From the NCBI GenBank assembly GCA_022710185.1, contig JAKLHK010000018.1:1-64000 (forward strand): a stretch of 64,000 nucleotides of DNA, in the 5' to 3' direction. The notes under the pieces are model-generated. The model ran no database searches. It saw nothing but the letters and a program-made list of their open reading frames with translations, and was not told the DNA's origin. Position numbers and translations under genes: made by a program. The stretch comes from Bacteroidota bacterium. GTDB taxonomy: Bacteria; Bacteroidota; Bacteroidia; Bacteroidales; JAGNHN01. Numbering within the stretch: the stretch's first letter is position 1; each line of letters begins with the position of its first letter. Below are positions 44,918-54,913 of this stretch, in pieces.

Positions 44918-45319
44918 ATGGCCAAAAACATGACCAATGAAACGCCTTCCATCAACCTGCTGGGGCCTGGCACCACAGTCAAGGGCGACATCCAGTCGGA
45001 CGGTGACTTTCGCATCGACGGTTCCCTGACCGGCTCCATTAAATGCACGGGCAAAGTAGTGATCGGGGTGACAGGGAAGGTCGAAGGAGAGATTCACTGC
45101 GGCGACCTGGACATATCGGGTAAGGTGGATGGCAAGGTCAGTGTGGGAGAGCTGCTCAGCCTCAAATCCACCGCCCGCCTGAAAGGCGACGTTATTACTT
45201 CCAAGCTGAGTATAGAACCCGGAGCGGTATTTTCCGGCAAATGCACGATGGACGGTCAGTCCGCCCCCGTACCGAAGGCAGTCAGGGATGATCCCCCAAA
45301 AGCAGAGAAAACCGTTTGA
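44918..45319 (+). CDS. Bactofilin (polymer-forming cytoskeletal protein)
   Basis: 133 residues: a short disordered N-terminus, the beta-helical bactofilin core (about 15-110) with repeated G-x-V-x-G-x-hydrophobic turns (IDGSLTGSIKCTGKVVIG, GKVEGEIHCGDLDISGKVDG), and a charged C-terminal tail. Bactofilins polymerise without nucleotides and guide wall enzymes or membranes. It overlaps atpZ by 32 bp and is the first of three genes that usually precede atpB in this phylum. Confidence 0.9.
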   Translation: MAKNMTNETPSINLLGPGTTVKGDIQSDGDFRIDGSLTGSIKCTGKVVIGVTGKVEGEIHCGDLDISGKVDGKVSVGELLSLKSTARLKGDVITSKLSIEPGAVFSGKCTMDGQSAPVPKAVRDDPPKAEKTV

Positions 45320-45506
45320 TTCCTACCTGCGGTACAGCAACCTCGCATTCCAGATGGCCGCGGTGATCGGCCTGGGTGTATTCGCGGGGGTCAGGCTGGA
45401 CCGGTGGCTGGAATTGTCTTTCCCGGCATGCACCCTCGTGCTTTCCCTGTTATCCGTGGTTGCGTCGATCTATCTCGCGGTGCGTGATTTCCTAAAAAAA
45501 CCATAG
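45288..45506 (+). CDS. atpZ: AtpZ/AtpI-family F-type ATP synthase accessory protein
   Basis: 72 residues with two membrane spans (FQMAAVIGLGVFAGVRLDRW and CTLVLSLLSVVASIYLAV) joined by a short loop with the conserved G-x-x-x-G-x-x-x-D pattern. Members help assemble the c-ring or carry Mg. It overlaps the bactofilin gene by 32 bp and is followed 1 bp later by the AtpI-like gene; the ATP synthase genes expected next are absent. Confidence 0.8.
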   Translation: MIPQKQRKPFDSYLRYSNLAFQMAAVIGLGVFAGVRLDRWLELSFPACTLVLSLLSVVASIYLAVRDFLKKP

Positions 45507-45507
45507 C

Positions 45508-45909
45508 ATGGCCCCTTCCAGCGCACGCTTCTCCAAACAACTGCTGGTGTTCACCCTGATCACAGGCCTTGCCGGGTTTATGCTGTGGCTTGCGCTGCCG
45601 CTGGCCTGGCGCAGTCCGGTTTACCCCTATCTCGTGGTGTTCTTCTTCGCCAGTACCCTGCTGATGCACCGTCTTCTTTTCGTCAAGACCGGGGAGCGCC
45701 TGGTGCGTTTCATCAACCGTTATATGATGGTCACAACACTCAAGATCATCGCATTTCTGGGGATCATCCTTATATACGCCTTGCTGGTGAATCCATCCGA
45801 TGCCATCCCCTTCACTGTGACCTTCTTTGTTCTTTATGTTGCCTTTACCCTGTTCGAGTTGCTGCAGCTGCTCAGGGCAGGGCGTCAGAACGGGGCAGGG
45901 GAGGAATGA
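45508..45909 (+). CDS. AtpI-like membrane protein
   Basis: 133 residues with four hydrophobic segments (near 10-28, 38-56, 70-90 and 100-122). Position directly after atpZ and size match the small membrane protein that precedes atpB in many Bacteroidota. No motif allows a firmer name. It ends with GRQNGAGEE, and the sequence downstream changes to AT-rich DNA. Confidence 0.65.
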   Translation: MAPSSARFSKQLLVFTLITGLAGFMLWLALPLAWRSPVYPYLVVFFFASTLLMHRLLFVKTGERLVRFINRYMMVTTLKIIAFLGIILIYALLVNPSDAIPFTVTFFVLYVAFTLFELLQLLRAGRQNGAGEE

Positions 45910-46349
45910 GTGGATAACCCGACTGTTTCCATGGATTATGCGTACCACAGATCCAATCATGCCGAACTTTCTGATCCACTGATGCCAATCATTCTTGCAT
46001 TTGCAGGAGCAGAACCGTTTATCCTTTCTTCCATGTAAGGGCATATCACACCATCTGCACCAAGTCTGGATGCTCTCCGACATTTGTTTGAGGGAGGGGC
46101 TACCATCGAGGGCACTTCGATCAGGGAGCATTCTGATATGATCGGTTGGTAGCCGATAACAAACGTTTTAAATGCCGACGACATTTTTATATATATCACT
46201 GATATTTTGACCCTTATGATACATATAACCGTTAAAAACGGCTCGTAATGGCTAATAACGGTATTCAGCACGGAACACCTTGCTACATACCTGACATTAT
46301 GTACTTTAATCGATATTAGTCCAACTTTCTCTCACCTTTTCCTGCCCTT
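45910..46349. other. 440 bp AT-rich gap where atpB would be expected
   Basis: Base composition drops abruptly after 45930, especially 46140-46330 (runs such as TATATATCACTGATATTTTG). A 104-codon minus-strand frame (45957-46271) and a 35-codon plus-strand frame (from 45932) exist but look like chance or decayed sequence; neither matches a family I know. No IS terminal repeats or tRNA were recognised. It ends at the 3' end of the TIGR01777 gene. Confidence 0.55.
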
Positions 46350-47213
46350 TCATGGAGCCAACAGTTCCCCCAGGGCATCTTCCAGGCGCTCATGCCGGAA
46401 CACGAAGCCTTCCGCCTGCAACCGGGCCGGAACCACTTCCTGCCCTTCCAGCAGGACGGCTGAGGCTTTTCCCATAAACCCTTTCAGCGCCAGAGCCGGC
46501 ACAGGTAAAACGGCCGGCCTGTGCAACACCCTGGCCAGGGCACGGGTAAACTCACGGTTGTCCACCCGTTGGGGCGATACCATATTGACCGCCCCCCGTA
46601 TCCCGTCATGCTGCCAGAGGAACTCCACCGCTTCGGCAAGGTCCCCGCTATGGATCCAGCAGAACGGTTGGCGCCCTGTACCAATGCGCCCTCCCAATCC
46701 GGCCCGGAAAAGCGGCAGCAGGCGCGCCAAGGCACCCCCTTCCCCATCGAGCACCACGCCCAGCCGGAGGATAACCAAACGCGTCCGCTCCGCTGCAGGC
46801 TGAGCTGCAGCTTCCCAGGCCTGGCACACCTCACCCAGGAAGCCCCCGTCGAAGGATCGGCTGTCTTCCGTATGCAGACCTTCTGTGGTATAGATCCCGA
46901 TGGCCGAAGCGTTCATGAGTAGCGCCGGTGGGCGGTCCATGCCTTCGATGGCCTGCACCAGAGAACGCGTGCTGAGCACCCGGCTGTCCATGATCTCTCT
47001 TCGGGCCGCAGCAGTCCAGCGCTGGGCAATGGGGGCCCCGGCCAGGTTGATCAGGACCGCAGCACCTTCCAGCCTGGAGGCGAGCTCGGCAGGTGAGAGC
47101 CTCAGCTCGGCGCGGCCAATGGTTCGGACAAGATGCCCCTTCTCCCGGAAATACTCCTGCAGCCGCCGTCCGATCAGACCGCTTGCCCCGCTGATCACTA
47201 CCATGCCATTCAT
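46350..47213 (-). CDS. TIGR01777-family SDR-type oxidoreductase
   Basis: 287 residues from ATG 47213 (MNGMVVISGASGLIGRRLQE). The Rossmann motif GASGLIG is at residues 9-15, with LINLAGAPIAQRWTAAARRE near 64-83, MNASAIGIYTTEG near 109-121 (catalytic-type Y) and the C-terminal DUF1731 part VPALALKGFMGKASAVLLEGQEV. YfcH/SulA-like proteins have no assigned reaction in general. Divergent from mutA, with its own promoter region in the 106-bp gap. Confidence 0.85.
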   Translation of the reverse strand: MNGMVVISGASGLIGRRLQEYFREKGHLVRTIGRAELRLSPAELASRLEGAAVLINLAGAPIAQRWTAAARREIMDSRVLSTRSLVQAIEGMDRPPALLMNASAIGIYTTEGLHTEDSRSFDGGFLGEVCQAWEAAAQPAAERTRLVILRLGVVLDGEGGALARLLPLFRAGLGGRIGTGRQPFCWIHSGDLAEAVEFLWQHDGIRGAVNMVSPQRVDNREFTRALARVLHRPAVLPVPALALKGFMGKASAVLLEGQEVVPARLQAEGFVFRHERLEDALGELLAP

Positions 47214-47274
47214 TCGCTTAGGTTCCATTGATTCTACCGGTGAAGTTACAACAGCCGGCCACGTGAAAAAACAG

Positions 47275-47282
47275 TATTTTTG
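47275..47282 (+). promoter_or_regulatory. -7 box TATTTTTG for mutAB
   Basis: TATTTTTG matches TAnnTTTG; predicted start near 47289, 31 nt before the mutA ATG. No -33 TTTG is found at the standard spacing. Confidence 0.45.
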
Positions 47283-47319
47283 CGGCGCATTGTGAAGATA
47301 ATAACAGTGCATTCGAGCT

Positions 47320-49209
47320 ATGGAAGAGAACAGCAGACCCGAAGCCTGGAAGGACCGCTTCCCCCCGGTAAGCACGGAGGCCTGGGAGCAGAAGATCAGG
47401 GAGGACCTGAAGGGTGCGGACTATGACCGCAAGATGATCTGGAACACTCCGGAGGGCTTGCGACTGAAGCCCTTTTACCGCGGAGAAGACTTGAAGAGCC
47501 TGGGCCACCTGGGACATTACCCGGGTGAATTCCCCTATATCCGGGGAAAGTCAGCCTACGGCAATTCATGGAGGATACGCCAGGATATCAGGGTTAAAGA
47601 TATCGGTGAGGCCAACAGCAAGGCCCTTGACATCCTGATGAAAGGCATCGATTCCCTGGGCTTTATCCTGGACGAGCAACACGATTACACCCGGGACGAG
47701 ATTGACGCCCTGCTGAAGAACATCCACGCACATGCCGTGGAGCTTAACTTCATTTGCGGGGAGCAGGCACCCAACCTGGTGCGTATCATCGATCAGCTGG
47801 TGAAGGACTACAACCGCGACCTGGAGCAGATTCATGGAGCGGTGGACTATGATCCCCTGGGGCGTATCTTGATGAAAGGGAGATTCTCCAGTGATGAGGA
47901 GACAGCCTTTGAGCGTGCGCGTGACCTGATGGAGAAGGCCGCGCATCTCCCCCACTTCCGCGTGATGGCGGTCCACGGCAGCCACTTGCACAATGCCGGT
48001 GCCAATACCGTACAGGAGCTGGCCTTTGCCCTGGCGGCGGGCAATGAATACCTGGCTCGGATCACCCAGCTGGGGGTTAGTGTTACCCAGGTTGCCCCCC
48101 GTATCCGTTTCAACTTCGCCACGGGGTCAAGCTACTTCATGGAGATCGCCAAGTATCGGGCAGCACGGATGCTTTGGGCCCGGATAGTGCTGGAGTACGG
48201 GGGGGATGCGCCGGCGGCCAGGATGAACATCCGGGCCCTTACCTCGTCCTGGAACAAGACGCTGTATGACCCCTACGTCAATATGCTGCGCACCACCACC
48301 GAAGCCATGGCGGCCATCATTGGGGGCATGGACAGCCTCACGGTGGGAGCCTACGACGGCACGGCCGGGGACCCTTCGGAGTTTGGGGAGCGTATCGCCC
48401 GCAACCAGCAACTGCTGCTTAAGGAGGAGAGTTACCTCGACAAGGTAGCGGATCCTGCTGCGGGGTCATATTACATTGAAAACCTCACTGACAGCCTGGC
48501 CCGCGAGGCCTGGAAGCTGTTCCAGGAGGTGGAGGCCGAAGGCGGCTTCCTTCAGGCAGTCCGCAACGGCAGCATTCAGCGTGCGATCGCTTCCAGTGCT
48601 TCCGCCCGCGATATGGCGCTGGCCACACGCAAGTCGATCCTGGTGGGAACCAACCAATACCCTAACTTCAACGAATCACTCGATGCCCTGGAAGACGAGT
48701 CGGTCCTCTGGCCTTCCGTCGCGGCCCTGCCCGATGCGGAAGTGGAAGTGCTGAAGCCCTACCGTGGTGCTCAAGCCCTGGAGCGCCTGCGCTATGCCAC
48801 CGACCGCCATGTGGCCGGAGGGGGCCAAAGGCCAGGGGTCTTCCTGTTTACCTATGGCAACCTGGCCATGCGCAAGGCCAGGGCCATGTTCAGCGCCAAC
48901 TTCTTCGCCTGCGCTGGGTTCAGCATTCAGGACCATCCGGGGTTCGGGACCGTTGAAGAAGGCATTGCCGCAGCACGGGCTTCCAAGGCCCCCTTTGTGG
49001 TGATCTGTTCTTCGGACGAGGAGTATGCTGACATCGCCCTTCCCATCTTCGAGGCCCTCAAGGAGGAAGCCACAATCATCCTGGCCGGATATCCCCAGGA
49101 ATTGCTCGACACCCTGAAGGCAGGCGGGCTGCAGGAGTTCATCCATGTCCGTTCCAACCTCTTGCAGACCCTGCAGCATTACCAGGCCATCGCCGGCATA
49201 CGGCAGTAA
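47320..49209 (+). CDS. mutA: Methylmalonyl-CoA mutase, small subunit
   Basis: 629 residues. The small, non-catalytic subunit: it has the TIM-barrel (AWEQKIREDLKGADYDRKMI near the start, RIRFNFATGSSYFMEIAKYRAARMLWA near 262-288) and a C-terminal Rossmann part without the DxHxxG cobalamin motif. It pairs with MutB encoded 22 bp downstream to convert succinyl-CoA and (R)-methylmalonyl-CoA, a step of propionate formation or use in Bacteroidota. Independent promoter-like box at 47275. Confidence 0.9.
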   Translation: MEENSRPEAWKDRFPPVSTEAWEQKIREDLKGADYDRKMIWNTPEGLRLKPFYRGEDLKSLGHLGHYPGEFPYIRGKSAYGNSWRIRQDIRVKDIGEANSKALDILMKGIDSLGFILDEQHDYTRDEIDALLKNIHAHAVELNFICGEQAPNLVRIIDQLVKDYNRDLEQIHGAVDYDPLGRILMKGRFSSDEETAFERARDLMEKAAHLPHFRVMAVHGSHLHNAGANTVQELAFALAAGNEYLARITQLGVSVTQVAPRIRFNFATGSSYFMEIAKYRAARMLWARIVLEYGGDAPAARMNIRALTSSWNKTLYDPYVNMLRTTTEAMAAIIGGMDSLTVGAYDGTAGDPSEFGERIARNQQLLLKEESYLDKVADPAAGSYYIENLTDSLAREAWKLFQEVEAEGGFLQAVRNGSIQRAIASSASARDMALATRKSILVGTNQYPNFNESLDALEDESVLWPSVAALPDAEVEVLKPYRGAQALERLRYATDRHVAGGGQRPGVFLFTYGNLAMRKARAMFSANFFACAGFSIQDHPGFGTVEEGIAAARASKAPFVVICSSDEEYADIALPIFEALKEEATIILAGYPQELLDTLKAGGLQEFIHVRSNLLQTLQHYQAIAGIRQ

Positions 49210-49231
49210 GCACCCTTAGATTCTATAGACC

Positions 49232-51385
49232 ATGAGACCTAAATTTCAGGATAAAGATTACCGCATCCCCTTCGCTTCCCCTGTTTCTGCGGAGGAGTGG
49301 CTGAGATCCAAAGGCGTACGCGAACCCTGGATGACCCCTGAACGCATCGCTGTTCGGGGGGTATTCACCCGGGAAGACCTGGAAGGCATGGAGCACCTTG
49401 AATATGCGGCAGGCTTGCCGCCCTTTCTGAGGGGACCCTATTCCAGCATGTATGTCACCCAGCCCTGGACCATACGGCAGTATGCCGGCTTCAGTACGGC
49501 TGAGGAATCGAATGCCTTCTACCGTCGCAACCTGGCCGCCGGCCAGAAAGGCCTCAGCGTGGCCTTCGACCTGGCCACCCATCGTGGCTACGACTCGGAC
49601 CATGAACGCGTGGAAGGTGATGTGGGCAAGGCAGGAGTGGCTGTAGACTCCATCCTGGACATGAAGGTGCTCTTCGACCAGATTCCCCTGGAAAAGATGA
49701 GCGTATCCATGACCATGAACGGGGCAGTGCTTCCTGTGATGGCCTTTTACATCGTGGCCGGACTGGAGCAGGGGGTGAAGCTGGAACAGCTGAGCGGTAC
49801 CATTCAGAATGATATCCTCAAGGAGTTCATGGTGAGGAACACCTACATCTATCCCCCCCTGCCCTCCATGCGCATCATTGCGGACATCTTCCGCTACACT
49901 TCGCAGCACATGCCGAAGTTCAACAGCATTTCCATCAGCGGGTACCATATGCAGGAGGCCGGGGCCACCGCTGATCTGGAGCTGGCCTATACCCTGGCTG
50001 ACGGAATGGAATACCTGCGTGCCGGGGTGGCGGCTGGACTGGACATTGATGCCTTTGCCCCCCGTCTTTCCTTCTTCTGGGCCATAGGCATGAACCACTT
50101 CATGGAGATTGCCAAGATGCGGGCCGCTCGTCTGCTGTGGGCCAGGATAGTGCAGCAGTTCAACCCGCGCAACCCCAAATCCATGGCCCTGCGCACCCAC
50201 AGCCAGACCTCGGGCTGGAGCCTCACCGAGCAGGACCCGTTCAATAATGTGGCCCGTACCTGCGTGGAAGCCCTGGCCGCCACCCTGGGGCATACCCAGT
50301 CGCTGCATACCAATGCCCTGGACGAGGCCATCGCCTTGCCTACCGACTTCTCTGCCCGCATCGCCCGCAACACACAGATCTATCTTCAGGAAGAAACCGA
50401 TATCTGCAAGGCCATCGATCCCTGGGCCGGATCCTATTATGTGGAGACCCTCACCCGGCGCCTGGCGCAACGGGCCTGGGAGCTCATCCAGGAAGTGGAA
50501 GAGCTGGGGGGCATGGCCAAAGCCATTGAGACGGGAGTGCCCAAGATGCGCATCGAAGAGGCTGCGGCACGCAAGCAGGCCCGGATCGACGCCCACAAGG
50601 ACACCATCGTGGGGGTAAACAAGTACCGTCTGGAGAAGGAGGACCCCATTGAAATCCTGGAGGTAGACAATACTGCAGTGCGTCTGGCGCAAATCCGCCG
50701 CCTGGAGCAGTTGAGGGCCGGGCGCAACGAACAGGAGGTACAGGAAGCGCTGGCAGCCATCACGAACTCCTGCAGCAGCGGAGAGGGCAACCTGCTGGAA
50801 CTGGCTGTAGATGCAGCAAGGAAACGAGCCTCTTTAGGCGAGATCTCTATGGCCTGCGAAAAGGTCTTCGGACGCTACAAGGCTGTGATCCGTTCCATCT
50901 CTGGGATCTATTCCTCGGAGTCCAGGGAGGATGAGTCCTTCCGTAAGGCTTGTGAGCTCGCCGACCGCTTCGCGGAGATGGAGGGACGACGTCCCCGCAT
51001 CATGATCGCCAAGATGGGCCAGGACGGCCATGACCGGGGCGCCAAGGTGGTGGCTACTGGCTATGCCGACATTGGCTTCGACGTGGATATCGGCCCTCTC
51101 TTCCAGACCCCGGCCGAAGCCGCCCGGCAGGCTGTGGAGAACGACGTTCATGTGCTGGGCGTGTCCAGCCTTGCCGCCGGACACAAGACGCTGGTGCCTC
51201 AGGTAATGGAGGAACTGCGGAAGCTGGGCCGCGAAGACATCATGGTAATCGTAGGCGGGGTGATCCCGGCCCAGGACTATCAGTTCCTATACGATGCCGG
51301 TGTGGTGGCCATTTTCGGGCCGGGCACCGTGATCTCGGAGGCTGGCATCCGCATCCTGGAAATCCTGCTGGAAACCACGGCCTGA
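49232..51385 (+). CDS. mutB: Methylmalonyl-CoA mutase, large subunit
   Basis: 717 residues, the catalytic subunit. N-terminal [13 protein letters not shown], substrate region [22 protein letters not shown] (near 150, only key parts quoted), [26 protein letters not shown] near 282, [11 protein letters not shown] near 323. The C-terminal B12 domain carries [18 protein letters not shown] near 594-611 (DxHxxG with the cobalt-ligating His), SLAAGHKTL and GGVIPAQDY. All motifs look intact. Ends 81 bp before gpmA on the opposite strand. Confidence 0.95.
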   Translation: MRPKFQDKDYRIPFASPVSAEEWLRSKGVREPWMTPERIAVRGVFTREDLEGMEHLEYAAGLPPFLRGPYSSMYVTQPWTIRQYAGFSTAEESNAFYRRNLAAGQKGLSVAFDLATHRGYDSDHERVEGDVGKAGVAVDSILDMKVLFDQIPLEKMSVSMTMNGAVLPVMAFYIVAGLEQGVKLEQLSGTIQNDILKEFMVRNTYIYPPLPSMRIIADIFRYTSQHMPKFNSISISGYHMQEAGATADLELAYTLADGMEYLRAGVAAGLDIDAFAPRLSFFWAIGMNHFMEIAKMRAARLLWARIVQQFNPRNPKSMALRTHSQTSGWSLTEQDPFNNVARTCVEALAATLGHTQSLHTNALDEAIALPTDFSARIARNTQIYLQEETDICKAIDPWAGSYYVETLTRRLAQRAWELIQEVEELGGMAKAIETGVPKMRIEEAAARKQARIDAHKDTIVGVNKYRLEKEDPIEILEVDNTAVRLAQIRRLEQLRAGRNEQEVQEALAAITNSCSSGEGNLLELAVDAARKRASLGEISMACEKVFGRYKAVIRSISGIYSSESREDESFRKACELADRFAEMEGRRPRIMIAKMGQDGHDRGAKVVATGYADIGFDVDIGPLFQTPAEAARQAVENDVHVLGVSSLAAGHKTLVPQVMEELRKLGREDIMVIVGGVIPAQDYQFLYDAGVVAIFGPGTVISEAGIRILEILLETTA

Positions 51386-51413
51386 TTCCCATTAAAGCGG
51401 GGTGCATGGAATA

Positions 51414-51447
51414 GAACGACCGATGAACCCGGGTTCATCGGTCGTTC
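51414..51447. terminator. 34-bp perfect palindrome between mutB and gpmA
   Basis: GAACGACCGATGAACCC (51414-51430) is followed directly by its exact reverse complement (51431-51447). The stem is long and symmetrical, in the 81-bp gap of two convergent genes, as expected for a shared terminator, though neither side has a clear T-tract. Confidence 0.7.
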
Positions 51448-51466
51448 GTCAATATCCGGACCGGGG

Positions 51467-52213
51467 CTACTTGCCTTTGGCCTGGTTTGCCACCTTGTCC
51501 ATAAGCGCTTTCACCACCTCTGGATCTCCGAGGAAAAAGTCCCTCTGCAGCTTCATCGCATCATCGAACTCAAAGATGTAAGGGATGGCCGTAGGGATGT
51601 TGAAACGGATGATCTCGTCCTCCCCCATATTCCTGAGGTATTTCACTATCCCGCGAAGGCTGTTGCCGTGGGCTGAAATGATGATCTCTCCATGCGCTTT
51701 CAATGCTGGAAGGAGTTCCTGTTCCCAATATGGGACGATGCGGTCGATGGTGTGCTTCAGCGCTTCGGTATCCGGGACATCCCTGGGATCGAGCCCGGCA
51801 TACTTGGCATCCCTGCGGGTGCTCAGCTCACTGTCCGGGTCTATGGGCGGGGGAGGGATGTCGTAGCTGCGCCTCCACAGCAGGACCTGTTCATCGCCAT
51901 ACCTTGCTGCAGTCTCAGCCTTGTCGAGGCCCTGCAGCATACCGTAATGCTTTTCATTGAGGCGCCAGCTCTTGTGTTCGGGGATCCAGAGCAGGTCCAT
52001 TTCCTCCAGTACAGTGTGAAGCGTTTTGATGGCGCGCTTCAGGTAGGAGGTATAGGCCACACGGGGGGCATAGCCTTCCCGCTTCAGGGTGCGGCCGGCT
52101 TCGATGGCCTCGCCAAGGCCTTGCGCTGACAGGTCGACATCAACCCAGCCTGTAAAACGGTTTGCCCGGTTCCATTCGCTCTCACCGTGGCGTATAAGGA
52201 TCAATCGGTACAT
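51467..52213 (-). CDS. gpmA: 2,3-bisphosphoglycerate-dependent phosphoglycerate mutase
   Basis: 248 residues, typical length. LIRHGESEWN (residues 6-15) with the phosphorylated His, GLDKAETAARYGDEQVLLWRR near 95-115, and ISAHGNSLRGIVKYL near 180-194 with the second His. It interconverts 3- and 2-phosphoglycerate in glycolysis. Monocistronic by spacing: lgt lies 43 bp downstream in the same direction. Confidence 0.95.
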   Translation of the reverse strand: MYRLILIRHGESEWNRANRFTGWVDVDLSAQGLGEAIEAGRTLKREGYAPRVAYTSYLKRAIKTLHTVLEEMDLLWIPEHKSWRLNEKHYGMLQGLDKAETAARYGDEQVLLWRRSYDIPPPPIDPDSELSTRRDAKYAGLDPRDVPDTEALKHTIDRIVPYWEQELLPALKAHGEIIISAHGNSLRGIVKYLRNMGEDEIIRFNIPTAIPYIFEFDDAMKLQRDFFLGDPEVVKALMDKVANQAKGK

Positions 52214-52255
52214 AAAAGTATTCTTTGAAAGGTGTTTCCGTCGTCAAGTAAATGA

Positions 52256-53056
52256 TCAGCCCTTGCTATCCCTGGGAGCATAGGCATATCTGAACAAAAT
52301 CCAGGCACCCATAAGTATGAAGGGGATACTCAGCAGTTGTCCCATGTTGAGCGCCATGCCTTCCTCGAAGCCCACCTGGGGGTTCTTGATGAACTCTACC
52401 AGGAAGCGGGTGGTAAAGAGCAGCACGAGGAACCAACCGAAGTTGAAGCCCTCTTTCAGGCTTGTGCGCTTCTTTTCGTAGGTTAAGTATAGGAAGACGA
52501 AAATCAGCAGATAGGCCAGGGACTCATAGATCTGTGTGGGGTGACGGGGCAGTTCCTCGAAATTCCTGAGGAAAAGAAAGCCCCAGGGCAGGCTCGTAGG
52601 TTCCCCGTAGATCTCAGAGTTCATCAGGTTACCCAGGCGGATGAAGCTGCCGGCCAGGGCCACGGTAATCACGATACGGTCGAGTATCCAGAGGAAGGAT
52701 TTCCCGCTTTTCTTTGTGAACCACCACAAGGCCAGCAGTATGCCGATGGCTGCCCCATGGCTTGCCAGGCCTCCCTTCCAAACCATGAACATCTCCAGGG
52801 GCCGGCTCAGGTAGTATTCGGGTTCATAGAACAGGCAATGTCCCAGGCGGGCACCGATGATGGTAGCGGCGATCATGAGCAGGGCCAGTTGGTCAAGCCT
52901 GGCCTGGGGAACTTTCTCGATGCGGAAGATCCGCGCCATGATGAGATATCCAAGATAGAACCCCAGTGCGAACAGGAGTCCGTAATACCTCACCGCGAGG
53001 TTTCCGATACGGAAGATCTCGGGATCAACGTTCCAGGTGATGTAGGCCGTGAGCAT
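52256..53056 (-). CDS. lgt: Prolipoprotein diacylglyceryl transferase
   Basis: 266 residues with seven membrane spans. GGLASHGAAIGILLALWW near 112-129 holds the essential His-Gly, and RLGNLMNSEIYGEPT near 156-170 is the Lgt signature. It adds diacylglycerol to the lipobox Cys of prolipoproteins, such as the GldK, SprE and HmuY-like proteins encoded here. Confidence 0.95.
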   Translation of the reverse strand: MLTAYITWNVDPEIFRIGNLAVRYYGLLFALGFYLGYLIMARIFRIEKVPQARLDQLALLMIAATIIGARLGHCLFYEPEYYLSRPLEMFMVWKGGLASHGAAIGILLALWWFTKKSGKSFLWILDRIVITVALAGSFIRLGNLMNSEIYGEPTSLPWGFLFLRNFEELPRHPTQIYESLAYLLIFVFLYLTYEKKRTSLKEGFNFGWFLVLLFTTRFLVEFIKNPQVGFEEGMALNMGQLLSIPFILMGAWILFRYAYAPRDSKG

Positions 53057-53131
53057 GGGCGTAGTGTTAGCCGGGAATTACGCGAAGGTACGACATTCCG
53101 TGCACCTGCCCACGCCCTCGGGGAGGCAGGG

Positions 53132-54913
53132 TTATAGCTGCACGATCAGGACCTGTTTCTTCCCTTCCCTCACGATATCGAGGGAGATGGTCATGCCCTT
53201 CTCCAGCCCCTTCAAGCGGGCCATGTAATCGTATATATTGCCCACGCTTTTCCCGTTGATGGCGGTGATCACGTCGCCCTTCAGCATACCGGCGTGTCCT
53301 GCCGGCCCTTCGGGGCGTACGGCATCCACCCTCAGGCCGTCGTTCCCCGAGCCGGTGAAATCGGGCATGATTCCCAGAGCTACTTTATATCCGCGCCCGT
53401 GGCCTCCCCTGGCTTTGGGCCCTGCCTCGGTGAAGGCCAGCCTGCCGCTGCGGTTCGCCAGTTCCCCCATGAGGTCGTAGCCAAACTCTGCCACCTGGGC
53501 AGCTGAGGCATGGTCCAGCAAGGCGGCGTCGTCCCTGGAGGTGTGGTAATCGTCATGGGCGCCGGTAGAGATAAAAAAGACGGGGATGTTCCTTACATAG
53601 AACGCGGCATGGTCTGATGCCCCAAAGCCTTCGGGGCTGTATGCCAGCTCAAATTTACGCCGCTTACCGACCTGGTTGAGGATAGCCTCGCTTTCGGCCG
53701 AGGTGCCCGTTCCGCCTACCATCACCTTGCGGTCTTCCTTCATCCGCCCGATCATATCAAAGTTGATCATGGCCTGCACGTTGCGAAGGGGTACAGGACA
53801 ATGGTCTACGAAATACTTGGAACCCAGCAGTCCCATTTCCTCGCCGCTGAAGGCAACGAAAATAACGCTCCGGCGGTTGCTGCGTTCCGTTGCCAGGCGC
53901 TGGGCCACTTCCAGCAGACCGGCCACACCCGAGGCATTGTCGTCGGCGCCGTTGTGCACTGCCACGGTATCCGGCTCTCTCGACCCGGATCCGGGACCTC
54001 CCAGTCCCAGGTGGTCGTAATGGGCTCCCATGATTACGTATTCATTGCGCAGGTTCTCATCGGTCCCTTCAACCATGGCCACCACATTTCGCGTCCGTTC
54101 GACCTTTTGCCGCACATCGGTCTCCCCGATCACCTGTCCCAGCACTTGGCGGTCGGAGCGCCACTTGCCATCATTAAGCTGGTTCTCAGCCATGCTGAGG
54201 TCGAGCCCGTCCTCGAAAATTCGGGACAGTACGGCCCGTTTCACCTGCACTACAGGGATGCGGGCCAGGGCGGCACTCTTATCGAAGTACATGTCAGGCA
54301 GCTTGTCGTCGGCATCAAACTGGGGCCCGTTCACAAAAATAACCCCGGCAGCCCCCAGGTCTTCGGCAATGAGCACCTTATGCCGCTCCCCGGCATATTC
54401 TACATAAGGGCTGCGGGCATTGTCGGGCTGCGGTTCCCCACGAAGGATGAGGACCCAACGGCCGCTGACCTCCTGTTCTGCGTAATTATTGACCGACATG
54501 CTGTCGTTTTCGAACACGAATCCATAGCCGGCAAAGATGAGCTCTCCCTCGGCCAGCGTGGAACGCGAAAAGGAGAGGGCCACATAGTCACTGCCAAGCT
54601 CAAGCTGTTGATTGTTGATCATCAGGCGATTGCTCCCTCCGGCTTCGGCACCGGTCACGACTTCGAACTCCTGAAAGCCCTTCTCCCCCATGAGCTTGAG
54701 GCCAGAGCGCTGGAAATAGTCGCGTATGTATTCGGCTGCCTCCAGGTCGCCCCGGGTTCCCGGCTTTCTTCCCTCCAGCTTGTCGCTGGCCAGGAAAGTG
54801 GTGATACGCTGCATATCTTCCGTGGTGATCTGGGTCGTTTGTGCCTGAACCAGGCCGAGCAGGCCGAGCATCATGGCCAGGAACAGGCCATTCATTGTTG
54901 CTGATCTTGTCAT
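53132..54913 (-). CDS. M28-family metallopeptidase with PA and PDZ domains
   Basis: 593 residues with signal peptide (up to LVQAQT). The M28 zinc ligands are present: GAHYDHLGLG (near 291), DDNASGVAGLLE (near 323), FSGEEMGLLGS (near 356), NFDMIGRM (near 386) and ASDHAAFYV (near 440). A protease-associated domain is inserted at about 100-235, and a PDZ domain closes the protein (about 510-593). Aminopeptidase activity in the periplasm or outside is expected. Its ATG overlaps the stop of the HmuY-like gene (ATGA), making it the last gene of the haem-type operon. Confidence 0.9.
   Translation of the reverse strand: MTRSATMNGLFLAMMLGLLGLVQAQTTQITTEDMQRITTFLASDKLEGRKPGTRGDLEAAEYIRDYFQRSGLKLMGEKGFQEFEVVTGAEAGGSNRLMINNQQLELGSDYVALSFSRSTLAEGELIFAGYGFVFENDSMSVNNYAEQEVSGRWVLILRGEPQPDNARSPYVEYAGERHKVLIAEDLGAAGVIFVNGPQFDADDKLPDMYFDKSAALARIPVVQVKRAVLSRIFEDGLDLSMAENQLNDGKWRSDRQVLGQVIGETDVRQKVERTRNVVAMVEGTDENLRNEYVIMGAHYDHLGLGGPGSGSREPDTVAVHNGADDNASGVAGLLEVAQRLATERSNRRSVIFVAFSGEEMGLLGSKYFVDHCPVPLRNVQAMINFDMIGRMKEDRKVMVGGTGTSAESEAILNQVGKRRKFELAYSPEGFGASDHAAFYVRNIPVFFISTGAHDDYHTSRDDAALLDHASAAQVAEFGYDLMGELANRSGRLAFTEAGPKARGGHGRGYKVALGIMPDFTGSGNDGLRVDAVRPEGPAGHAGMLKGDVITAINGKSVGNIYDYMARLKGLEKGMTISLDIVREGKKQVLIVQL

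Noticed and set aside
45957..46271. 104-codon minus-strand frame in the AT-rich gap
   Set aside because: No family match by eye, no ribosome site or promoter, uneven composition; kept only as part of the gap description.
49223..50692. 489-codon minus-strand frame
   Set aside because: Antisense to mutB; His/Gly-rich composition typical of a shadow frame.
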